Part shown: one piece after another, positions 11,001 to 23,000 of the stretch
Position numbering within the stretch: the first letter of the stretch is position 1
How the letters are laid out: every line of letters starts with the position of its first letter
From: Trichostrongylus colubriformis
Lineage: Eukaryota; Nematoda; Chromadorea; Rhabditida; Trichostrongylidae
Length of the DNA: 64,000 nt
NCBI GenBank assembly: GCA_963978905.1
Contig: OZ022258.1
Span: 30,632,716 to 30,696,715 of the forward strand
Direction of reading: 5' to 3'
Position numbers and translations under genes: made by a program
The notes under the pieces: generated by a model
Database searches by the model: none
Seen by the model: the letters and a program-made list of their open reading frames with translations, nothing else
What the model was told of the DNA's origin: nothing

Positions 11001-14000
11001 GGAGCGCCACCCCCTGTGTAGAGCTATTTACAACAGCTGCCGCTTGCTCACAAGGAAGGAGGGAAAAACTCACCGGCGCGCCGCATGCGCGCGCCGATGA
11101 GTTTTTCCGTGGAGCCTGTTCACAAGGGTCTATCCTTTCATGGTTTCCTTTAACAGACCCCGCCCCCTTTCGGAACCAACGGGAGTCATTTTTCATGTTT
11201 CCACCGTCCCATTCCGTTTTCTCTTCATCTTCGCACTGCTGGGTACCTCAACTTTCGTATTCAATAATGCTTTCATTCTCGACCCGACCTACCTCTGCCT
11301 TTAAGCTACTACTGATTCTTTCCTAACTAGAAGACAAGTGAGCCATATTGTGATGACTCTTACTGTTAGAGCCACCTTGCAAAATTTTTCATTTGTCTTA
11401 GTTGGAGAGTGGAAACCTAGAGAGAGCAATACTATTTGCGCTGTAGCTCTCCCGAACTATGAAGATTGATGGAAACAGATTTCATTTTCGTATGGGGCCC
11501 ACAGTACAATATGATACATAGGGATATGTGCAGCACTTTTAATTGCCGTAAAGCTTGATCAGGGTACACCAATGAACTGAACTTCGGCATCTCATCTGTC
11601 ATGTAGTGTTACTTGTTATCACAAATTTTGAAGCAATTCTTGCTCTACTGCTTTTCTGCAACGCGAAAAGAGGCTAGACGACATTCAGTGTCATAACTCC
11701 TTCAATTTGTACTCGTTCCGTAACAAGTATGATTAAAAAGCGAGCTGCTGGTTATTGAAATCAGATTCGCAGGCTCAGGGGCTCGCAAACCGTCTCCTCT
11801 GTTTTCTTGCTTGATCTTGATGGAAACAAGGAAATTTTATGCTCTTGCTGTTTTATATGCTGTTTTGCTGCCGTGTTATCCCGCAGCGAATCAGAAAAGA
11901 ATGTTGAATAGACTCCTGCGCGGCTCTCAAAGAAATGTCAAAATCGCAACTCCATTTTTTTCAAAAAACTGCACTCCAAAGCAGAACTTCGGAAATTGAC
12001 AGAACTTCACACGAGGACTAAAACATCCTTGACTCTCTTTTGTAACTAATCCATCTAGCTTACAGTGTTCGCCCATAGCACACGAAGTATCGGAAATCCT
12101 GAAAACCATCGAGACATAGACTGTTTGCTGTTCACATTTTCCGAGTGTCAACCAGATGAACACTAAAATTTTCTTTAGTTGGCGAACTTTGTCCTCGGTA
12201 TCTGAGCAGCAGTTGTAAAAATTTGGCAATAATAGAAAACATAAAGGTCGATAGTTTGATCGGCCTAGATCAGGATTAAAGTGAGCATATTACACATCCC
12301 TGGAAATCCGTTGCAGACACCACTTTTCTGTAGTCTATACCGATACAAGCTTACTATCAGTATCATCTGTAGCGGAGATACGATTATGTATGTCATATCT
12401 ATCACTTACAGGATGAATCGACACAAACTAGCCAACCTCTGGTGCACAATGGTGGAGTACAGGTTCATTTCTAACTTCTCGGTTTTGATCTGTCTTCAAG
12501 ATTTCATAAACTGTAGTATCAATACGAGAAGAAATTACAGTGCTCCATAAAGACTAAGATTTTAACAGACTTGATTACCATTTTAGTGGATTTTTATAAT
12601 TGCAGACCATCGTAGGAGGTCTCGAAGGTCAGGAAAGTGTTGACACACAGACTGATCAGCAGTCATCAGCGGTGAGAAACTCGAGGATTTATTTTGTGTG
12701 TTATCAAGTGATATTTTGGTCTATTTTAGGAGGGTTCTACTCAAACAAGTGATCTCCCAACTCGTAGTGATGGTGTTCAGGTAAATCGTTTGTAGATACC
12801 CTTCAGAACTGGATGACTTACGTAGCACCTTAACTGCCATTCCATAAGTTTCCAGTACCGAATAATCCCTTCTCAAATCTCCTTCGTCTTTCTGAAAAAT
12901 TGCCACTTTGTGAATTTTGGGGACAGCTGATATGTGAACTTTCATGTCCTCAGACTGTGTCCGAATCTCAGACAACGATGGAGAGCAGCGCTTCACAGAC
13001 CGACAACTGCCTGCCGATCATAGTGAGTTTCATTGAATTTAATCACCGAAATCTAGGAACTGTGAATGGGAGTGACCAAATCCTTCTCCTCCAGTTTTGG
13101 TGCTCTATATCTCCCTTCCACGGTTTTGCTCCTAGCGCACTTCCCGTTTGTTGACATTTCACGCATTGTTCTTTCAGTTTTGCTCTGTTTTAGAACAGTT
13201 CGTCGCAAACCAGTGAACGGTCCATGCGAAGTGAAGAAGTTCAGGTATACCGCAGATCCATACGCCTTCACTTTCTACTTAACTTTTGCAAAAAAGAGTT
13301 CCAATCTCCATGCATCTTTAGTTGAATGTACAGTTTTCATTTCTTTAACTTCTGCTTGCAGACTGCAGAGGAGAGTCCTCTGATAATGAGTGATGTGGAG
13401 GATCAAGCCGATGATGACCTCACGCCGACAGTGAGACTTTCCGAATTTGAATTGACCTCAAGAGAATGTTGACAAGAAGTTGGGAGGAATGAGCTTGTCT
13501 GGCAAAATACACAGACTTACAAGGGAAGGACCACAGGTCGAAGTGGCCATTCGGAATGGGATACATATGATCCGACGTATTTTCGGACGCTGATCTCGAA
13601 TCTGTACTCGAAATTTGCAAAACGATTTTCTGAGCGAAGTTATGGAGGTTTTTTTGAAAAACAATACTATTATGGTAGGTTTGGAAGCCCATAGCACGCG
13701 AGCCAGACCTTCTTGCGCAAAACCAGGGAGATTTTCGTGTTCAGGGAGTCAAATTACCTCGGAAGACAAGTTTTTAGCCAATTCGGGAATTTGACCAAAT
13801 TTCGGAAAAATTCACGGGCTACAGGGTGGCAGCCCATTGAACAAAGGAGAAGTCGTTGACCCTTGCCTAGGAAATGCTCCTAATTGACGCTTGTTTCGTA
13901 CATTTAGTGCGATGGGCAAGTGTAAAAGGTATGTGTAGGCTATCTTGTTCAGGTTGCAGGGTTTTCTGTAGAAGAAAATTCAACATCTACCACTTTATAA

Positions 14001-17000
14001 CCTGGCCACCACCAATTTTCCGAAGTTGGACCAAAAACTGGATTTGGCTGAAAATTTGCACAGAGGGGTGATTCGACCCCCTGTGCACGAATATCATAAT
14101 CTTTTCACGCAAAAACGCCTATTTCGTGTGGTACGGGATTCTCTTCGACTTGGTATCCTTCCCTTGTGAGTAATGTTAGCAGTTATAAATAAAGTGGCAG
14201 AGTAAATGATGGTTGTGATAGGTACCACTCCAAGGAAACGTCCAGAAGTGGAAGAAAAGCACTTTCTGACAATGAAACACAAAATGCAAAGAAACCCGCA
14301 CTGGCGGGGAGCAAACCCTCAACCCCTCTCCTGCAGATCCGAAGCACTACCACTGAGCCGCTGAGGCCGTTGACTGCTCACCAACGAGCCATGCTGATGA
14401 ACCGTTCATTCAAAAAAAACCTCCATAACTCCGCTCAGAGAATCGTTTTGCAAATTTGGAATGCAGATTCGAGATCAGCGTTCGAAAAGAGATCGGACCA
14501 TATGCATCTCATTCCGAATGGTCACTTCGACCTGGGGTCCTTCCCTTGTTAGCTGTGACCAAAGCAGATTGAGCTCTCTAGGTACCGGTATTCCAGTGCC
14601 GTTGTGCGGGTGTGTACCCTTATGTCAGGATTTCGCATCGCGACGTTCTCGGCGCGACATTGGCGTGCGAGTTGTCTGCTCTCGGTGGGATTCGTATGTA
14701 ATTGCACAAGAAGGATGGCGACAGTATCGACGCCAATTTTTATTCATTTTGGCATGATATTGAGCTTGTTTCTATTCTGCCTTTATTTCAGACAAATTCA
14801 CTTGAATTAGTTCGATTCGGATGCTTTGAGCTCACTCTTGGTTGGTGATGGCGTTTTGCATACATTCGTTCCATTTACTATGTTATGTATCATCCTTATT
14901 TGCATGTCAACACGAGGATTTTAGAAAAGTAGATAATCTTATGCCTCAGCCGGGAGAAAAGGAGCTCCAGTGAGCGAAACCATCCTGTGTAAGAACGGAG
15001 TTTCGCATTACTGCCGAAATGGTTCACACATCTTCAACTCCTTCCCCCTTAGCCCGTGTTGTGGAAAGGCAAGAATCGCACTGATACTATTTGGTACAAT
15101 TCAAATAATACAATAATAACAAAATCACCTGTATCACCTGTCGTCCCGTTGTTGATCGAGAGCCTCTAGCGGACGCCAGCAACGTCTCCATTCGTCCCTG
15201 TCGCGAGCCAAAGCAGTCCAGTGAACGTTTTTGGCTCCAGGGACACGTAGCGTCTCGTTCCTTTCGCGCAGAGCTTTCGTGAAGAAGTCTGACCATCGGG
15301 CCGGCGGTCGTCCAGGTGTTCGTTTGATGTCCCGAGGGATTTAGTCGGTAACCGCTCTGGTCCAACGGTCATCGCGATATCGCATGACGTGTCCGGCCCA
15401 TCTAATTTTCGATTCCTTGGCGAATACGACGGCGTCCTTGATATTTGATCGACAATGGAGTTCGGAACTCCGGATTCCCCTCTGCACATGCGTGTATCGG
15501 GATACTCCGAGCATCGTCCTCTCGATGGTGCGTTGGGTGACGCCGACTGCATGCTCCTCCTGCTTACGTAGAGTCCAAGTCTCTGAGGCGTAGGTTAGGG
15601 CAGGAAGGACAGCGGAATCGAAGAGATGGGCGCGGAGCCGGATGTTCTTCGTCTTCTTCACTACTCCCTCGATGGTCTTGAAGGCTCCTCAAGCCGCTCT
15701 TTTCCTCCTGCTCAGCTCTGGGTCGTTCATCATATTGACTCCCCGACCTAGGTACACATAGCTGAAGCATTCGGTGATGTTCGTTCCATTGAGCGTGAAT
15801 GGGGCGTCAGGTACCAATCCGTTTCTCATGAACATCGTCTTCATCAAGTTCAGCTGCGATTTTTCTACACTCGCAGTCGAAATCGGCTAGCATTCGCTCT
15901 GCTTGCTGGATTGTCGGTGTTATTAGCACAATGTCGTCAGCGAAGCGGAGGTGGTGAGATACCGGCCATCGACCTTCACTCCCATTCCTTCCCATTCCAG
16001 TTGACGCATGACGTTCATAAGAGCGGCGCTGAATAGTTTAGGCGAGATAGTGTCGCCTTGTCGAACACCTCTCCTCACGTCGATGATGACTTCCTTGTAG
16101 AATGGCGAGATCCTGGTCGTGAAGTTGCTGTAGAGCTCACGAAGTACTCTTATATACTGAGTAGGCACACCCTGGTTTCCCAGGGCTTTGATAACCGCTT
16201 CTGTCGAGTCGAAGGCTTTCTTCAAATCGATGAATGTGAGACATAACGGCATCTTGTACTCTCGCGACACTTCGATGAGTGTAGTGACCGTGTGGATGTG
16301 ATCGACTGTACTGAATCCTCTCCGAAACACTGCTTGCTCGCATGGCTGTCCTTCATCTAAAGCTCTACCGATCCTATTCAAGATGACACCAGTGAAGAGC
16401 TTGTAGACTACAGACAGCAGGCAGATTGGACGATAATTGCCAATGTCGTGTGGATCTCCCTTATTATACAGCAACACAGTCCTGCTAATTTTCCACGATG
16501 TGGGTACCTTGCATTCCGACAGGTAGCGTGTGAAGAGTCGGGCCAGTGTTTTGACGATAACTGGCGGAAGATTCTTCAGATGTTCCGGTCTGATCCTGTC
16601 GGGGCCGGGTGCTGTACCATTCTTCACCGACGAAATGGCGTGTCGGATTTCGCAGGGGAGAACTGACGGTACGACATATGCATCCTGCTTCAGATTGCTC
16701 CTAGGCAGTTGGACATGGCTATCGAAGAGATCCGAGTAGAAGTCGTAGATGACCTTCTCCATTGCCCTTTGGGAAGCAGTAATTGTGCCGTCCGGACGCC
16801 GGAGACCGGTCATTTTGGTCTTCTAACTGGCGAAGCCTCGACGGGCATTGCGAATGCTCCTCCCAGCCTCTGCTGCTTCAGCCAGCACTGCTGCTCTTCT
16901 CTCCTTGAGATCTTCTTTGATCGCCTCTCCGCGTTGCTTCGCGAGTTCGGATGTCAGCTGCTAATCGCCTGCGGCTCGTGCGGCTCCACGTTGGCGTATC

Positions 17001-20000
17001 AGCTCGAGAGTTTCCGAAGAGAGACGTCTCTTTGTGACTTTCAAACTCCTGGCACAATCGGGAAGATGTTCAACGAGCCGGTTGTACTCGCCGTCGATGT
17101 TTTCGATAACAGAATCCTCCCATACACCAGCGAGAGAAGCGAAGTGTTCCCAGTTGATGACTGTCTTGGGTCCTCGATCCTTGAATTTCGCGGCTCTCTC
17201 TCCACGTGTCGAAAAGACGAATTTTGCGCGGATGAGTCGATGGTCTGATCCCGTGTAGAACTTCGGAACAACAGCGACGTCGGTCAGGAAAACCTCCGAT
17301 TGAAGATGACGTGATCGATCTCATTATGGAATTGTCCACCGGGTGACTCCCAAGTCCATCGCAGATGAGAGGGCTTCTGGAACTCTGAGTTATCATGGAT
17401 GGAGTTGATCGACATAATAAACTCAGGCAGCCTTTCACCCTGCTCATTCCATTCCGTTCCGTGAGTCCCGATGTGAAGCTCATTGTCCGTTCTTCTGGGG
17501 CCGATCTTGGCGTTGAAGTCGCCGACGATGACCTTGAAGAAGGTGTGGTCTTCCGTGTAGAACTTCTCCAATTCCACATGAAAAGCTTCGAGCTCGTCCT
17601 CGTCGTAGCTTGATGTTGGTGCGTAGGCGACGAAGATGGTCAAAGACGGGATTGAACCGCATCTTTTTAATCGCGAACGTCCGATTCGGGTTGTCAGATT
17701 TTTGTACGAATCGATGTTCATGGCCAAGTGCGTGTTGACGAGAACGCCCACACCGCCAACGCCTCTCCTGTCGCATGTTCCAAAAAACAGTTCTTCACCA
17801 GTCTCGTACACGGCGTGTAGCGGGCGATGTATCCTCGTCTCGGTCAGTCCGATGACGTCGTACTTGATCTTCCTGGCTTGCATCATCAGATCTTCGATAC
17901 TCGCATCCGATGCAAGATTCGTGCGTTGTAAGTACAGATCGCCATCTTAGTCCTTTTCGATTTAGGCAGCCTGTTGTGGCCCTGAGATTTTAGCAGCCTC
18001 TCCCGAGCGGTCCTACCCAACGCTGCCGTATTGGGGGCTCCCTCAGGTTCAGGGGAATGAGGCCCATTTTTGCTGCTGTTTTCGGCAAGATGGAGACCCA
18101 CGAGTAGCTTGCCGGGCTCTGTCGTGGGGGCTGGGTATACTCCGGGTAGTTAGCCAGGCTATCCCGAAGTAGACATGGGGTTTATTTGTTGGAGGCGACC
18201 CCGGACCGCCTCCCATGTACCTCCCAGTCGTTAGAATGCAAGCTTTTGGCTGGACCGAATGCAGGATACCAACTGCACCATACAGAACGCCCTCACACGT
18301 ATGCAAGAAACGTCTGCATGGATACAGAGGGTATGAATCAGCCCAGCGCAGCAGAAACAGGGAGTCCATCCCCTGGATCCACCTGCGTCTTAGGGCAGGT
18401 ACATGGTGGCTTTTGGTCCGCGATTAGCTCCCTATCCGCCACCTGGGGTCGCGCCACGTAGCCTTGCCACCTAACGGCTCGAGATCCTTCAGCGAGAGAA
18501 GCCCCTCGGTGAAGGAGATCCGTGGAATAACAACAATAAACAATAATAATAACAAAATAATAAAATAAAGAATCAATTCACACTATTGTGCGACACGTAG
18601 CAAAAGAAAGAGCCGGGGGAGCAAAAATGATGCATATAATAGGTAGCAGAGCATAGAAAGTGGAATGACTGCATGCAAAATACTATTATCAACCAAAAGT
18701 AAACTCAAAACATGCAAAATGAACTAAATTCAAACGAATCCTGCCTATTAAAATAGAACAATTCAAAAACAAGCTCAATATCACGCCAAAATGAATAAAA
18801 GTAGGCTTCGATACGGTCGCCGCTCTTATTGTGCAATTACACGCGATTCCCACTGAGAGCGACCATTTCGTGGGCAAACGTCTCTCGCCACTCGATGCCC
18901 CGCCAAATCCTGACATGAGGGTACACACCCCCGTTGTGCAGGGGATCGTGACCAACAACGTTAAGGCGTATGATCGGGTTGTAGATTTCTGGAGAATGTC
19001 CCTGCCTTGAAACTGCTTTTAAAGGCACAGTTCGCGATAATATGATTATCTTGATTCCATCCCCGAGTAGATAACCGCTTGCACAAGAGCAACATGTGTG
19101 CCATCGCCGCAGAGCGAAGGTGAGTAGTGAACGCGTGAAGAACCCGCAAATGAGATGGCGGCCACCGTCTCAAGATGTCCCACACCCTTTTTACTACTTG
19201 CCAGCAGGGAAGCGGTGGCATATACGTGTATAAGAGCCATGATATCGACTGCGATAATAAAAGATAGGGAAAATTTCCATAGGAACAGTAATCTTATCGG
19301 ATGATATTATCACGCAAAAAATTGTCGAAATTTTTGCTTCTGGTCTAAAAGCTTGTCGAAGCCAAAGGTCAGAGGCACCTTATTCTCATGGTTTTTGAGA
19401 TGATTATTCGGCTCTTTCTTCACTTATGTGTTATTCAGCACCCCCAGAGTCCTTATGGAGCGCGACGACGCACGAAAATTATCGTGAACTGTGCCTTCAA
19501 GTGAAAAAAGATCCATATAGGGAGAGAGCACTTTGGTATGTGGATGATAATTCGCCAGATTTGTGGGTATGTCGTCAGAACGGGAAAATCGCTTGAGCGC
19601 CTTCTCTTTTTTCTACAGCCATTGGGCTGCACTTACGTCTATGATGAAAAATACGGCATTGCATTGCCAACGAAAATCTGAATCTGTTCTATGACATCTT
19701 CACTGAACTTGATTGATACCGTCGAAAACATTCAGGTAATGGAAAGCCAAGCGCAGACTGACGACAGCTTTCGGCCAGTAAAAGCCGACTACACGCAGAC
19801 CGACGATAGTCTTCAACCAGTGGAGACCATCGATACTCAGACTGACGATATTCTACGGTCAGTGGAAGCTATCCATACGCAGACCGCCGATAGGCTTCTA
19901 CCAGTGGAGACCATTGATACTCAGACTGACGATATTCTACGGTCAGTGGAAGCTATCCATACGCAGACCGACGATAGGCTTCAACCAGTGGAGACCATCG

Positions 20001-23000
20001 ATACTCAGACTGACGATATTCTACGGTCAGTGGAAGCTATCCATACGCAGACCGCCGATAGGCTTCTACCAGTGGAGACCATTGATACTCAGACTGACGA
20101 TATTCTACGGTCAGTGGAAGCTATCCATACGCAGACCGACGATAGGCTTCAACCAGTGGAGACCATCGATACTCAGACTGACGATATCCTACGGTCAGTG
20201 GAAGCTATCCATACGCAGACCGACGATAGGCTTCTACCAGTGGAGACCACTGATACTCAGACTGACGATATCCTAGGGTCAGTGGAAGATTTCCACACGC
20301 AGACCGACGATAGGCTTCAACCAGTGGAGACCATCGATACTCAGACTGACGATATTCTACGGTCAGTGGAAGCTATCCATACGCAGACCGCCGATAGGCT
20401 TCTACCAGTGGAGACCATTGATACTCAGACTGACGATATTCTACGGTCAGTGGAAGCTATCCATACGCAGACCGACGATAGGCTTCTACCAGTGGAGACC
20501 ATTGATACTCAGACTGACGATATCCTACGGTCAGTGAAAGCTATCCATACGCAGACCGACGATAGGCTTCTACCAGTGGAGACCATTGATACTCAGACTG
20601 ACGATATCCTACGGTCAGTGGAAGATTTCCACACGCAGACCGACGATAGGCTTCAACCAGTGAAGACCATCGATACTCAGACTGATGAAACCCTCCGGCC
20701 GATGAGAACCGTCAATATACAGACTGACGAACGAACTCGGTCAGAGAAAGCTGTCGCAATGCAGTTTGATGACAATCTTCAAATGATGGTGAGTAATTAT
20801 GTTCATAAGTAAGGCTCCAGTGGGAGCAGGTGTGCCACATGAAATACATGAGACGAACACGCCTCAGCGCGTACCGTCAGTGGAGTCTATATGAAACGAA
20901 ACTCAAGCATGGCAAGGCGTTCAACAGATACCTTTTTCCTTTGATATGTCGTAAGCATCCTTCACACGGCCATTTAGAAGATCTGTGACGAACCTGAAAG
21001 AAATTTTTTATCGTGCTTTAAGGCACTATTTTTAGCAGTATTGGTGCATTTATACATTCATTTGTTTGTACATTTATTTGATAGATAGGCCAAATCAGCA
21101 GCAGACACAGAAGGACAAATCAATGTACTATACCGCTCACATTTTTTAAAAAATCGACATTAGGCGTCGGATTAAACTGCACAAACCGTCGCACCGTCAT
21201 AACTCGTTAAAAGTGAATAAAATGGGGAAAAATAGAAGCGTTGGATATGTCTCGATGCGACGACTTCAACGAACCTAAAGATGTGACAAGTAGGTCACCA
21301 GCTTCTCGGTGAAAGCTGCAAAAATTCTTTTTTTCATCCTCAGGCAAGACTCCGACTTTCTTGGGCCTACATTCACATGTTCAATTGTTGCTCGCCCATG
21401 TTCCGCACAAACATCATTTTTTTTAGTGAGTTGTATCCAGATTTCAGGATACTTTTCAGAACGAAGTTTTCACGACATTTCTGAAGCTTTTAGGCTCATT
21501 TCATCAGGATCAATGGACTAATTGAAAAAAATAACTCGCCTTCCACAGACTACAAGCTGCGTACTGCAAGAACTACCTTGACTTCCGAATCACAGGCGAG
21601 CGCTTCTTCCGTGTTAAAGTTTCAAACATCAGTATACGGCGTACTTTGAAAGCTAGATACTTTTCTTCCTCTTCCCCGAAATAACATTTTGATCAATGAA
21701 AATCGCATGAAGTATCCGGATATAACATCCTACACTTCCAAAAAATGAAAGCGGCATTCAAACAATGCCCATAATCATGAATTTTAAAGAGAGTGTTAAT
21801 TGCACATTAAAGTGTGAATGTGGACGTACACTAATTACAACAATTCAACATGTGAGTGTAGGCCTGAAAAAGTCGGAGTCTCGCCCGAGGTTAGAAAAAA
21901 ATCTTTGCAGCTTTCACCGAAAAGCTGGTGACCTACTAATAAAATTCGATCTTATGGGTAGTTGAAGTCGCGGCAACAAGACAAATCTAACGCTTCTAAT
22001 TTTTTCCCAGTCTATTCACTTTAAACGAAGTTATAACGTGCAACGGTTTCTACCATTTATTCCGTCACCTGTCGTCGATTTTTCAAAAAATGTGAGCGGT
22101 ATTGTAGCTTGGTTTGACAAGAAAACAACGGTTCGACCATCCATCCTTCCTCGCCCTCACAAATCAAAGGTTAAGAACAATCAAATCATTTCTTTGAGCC
22201 ATCTTATTATCATGGAAGGTACCTCACAGCAAGTGGGCGTCTATTCATCATTTTAGAAAATTCCTCAACTTTTCTTCATGAGAAAGAGAGAAATCAAGTA
22301 GTTTTTTGTAATCATGATCAAGACGCCTACTTGCTGTGTGGTACATATTGGGCCTTTTGGAATGTTATTAAGGTTTTCAACTTCCAATTTCGAATGCAGC
22401 TCATACAAAATTTTATCATTTGAGATAAGAAATGACAATCAGTAGAAGGCAAACTTGCTAACTTTGACTGCCCAAAAGTGTGGAGAAGTGGAGGCGATGA
22501 ATTCATTGAAGTTCTCTTCAGCATCGTGCTGGGTCTTGTAGCGTTTCTCTCAAAGAAAGCTATCGAGGCTCTCAGCGAAAGGGCAGTTGGTGGGACCAGA
22601 TGAGTGTCCCGCTCATTCAACTTTTTCGGGGTTGTTTATGCGGCATGGGAGAATGCGTTACTACATGTATGAAATGTTTCTCATGAGGCTTGGTCACAAG
22701 GCATTTTGACGAACGGTATTAAGTCGTTCGGAAAATTATTTTTCAGTTCTTTCTAGTGTTGCCTAGACCATACTGGGGTCCATTTTCCGCTTTATTCAAG
22801 CAACGCTTATGTCTAGAATGAATTATGAGTCTTCCTAAAGTCTCTAGAACAAAATGGACAAACGACAGCTTCACACCTTGTCTCGTACATCGTTCTTCTC
22901 CGGCTCACCCTATGGGACGTCGCTGTTTTTTTTTTGAGCATCTGCTTTAGACTTGCATAGATGTCCTTCAGGCTCGCTCAGATGTCTAAAGATTTCGTTA

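Larger units (their letters stand above)
15126..18544 (-). mobile_element. Near full-length RTE-type non-LTR retrotransposon, inactivated by frameshifts
   Basis: The element reads on the minus strand from about 18540 (5' end, with a long GC-rich leader) to 15126. It encodes an endonuclease, a reverse transcriptase and a C-terminal domain. The 3' end carries two copies of the short tail unit ACAGGTGAT. A 14-base direct repeat, AATAATAACAAAAT, lies on both sides (15112-15125 and 18545-18558) and is probably the target site duplication, though the sequence is simple. At least three single-base indels break the frame. It sits antisense in an intron of the QT-motif gene. Confidence 0.85.
13431..19735. 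other. 6.3-kb intron of the QT-motif gene, filled with mobile elements and an MBT-like fragment
   Basis: The intron joins phase 0 exons 13362-13430 and 19736-20788. It contains the foldback element 13520-14548, the RTE element 15126-18544 and two exons of another reading frame (19439-19681). The remaining spans (14552-15100 and 18560-19430) show no supported coding. Confidence 0.6.

Noticed and set aside
19914..20276. 120-codon frame in another phase within the QT array
   Set aside because: It is a by-product of a repeat unit whose length is a multiple of three; the phase 0 frame joins the neighbouring exons.
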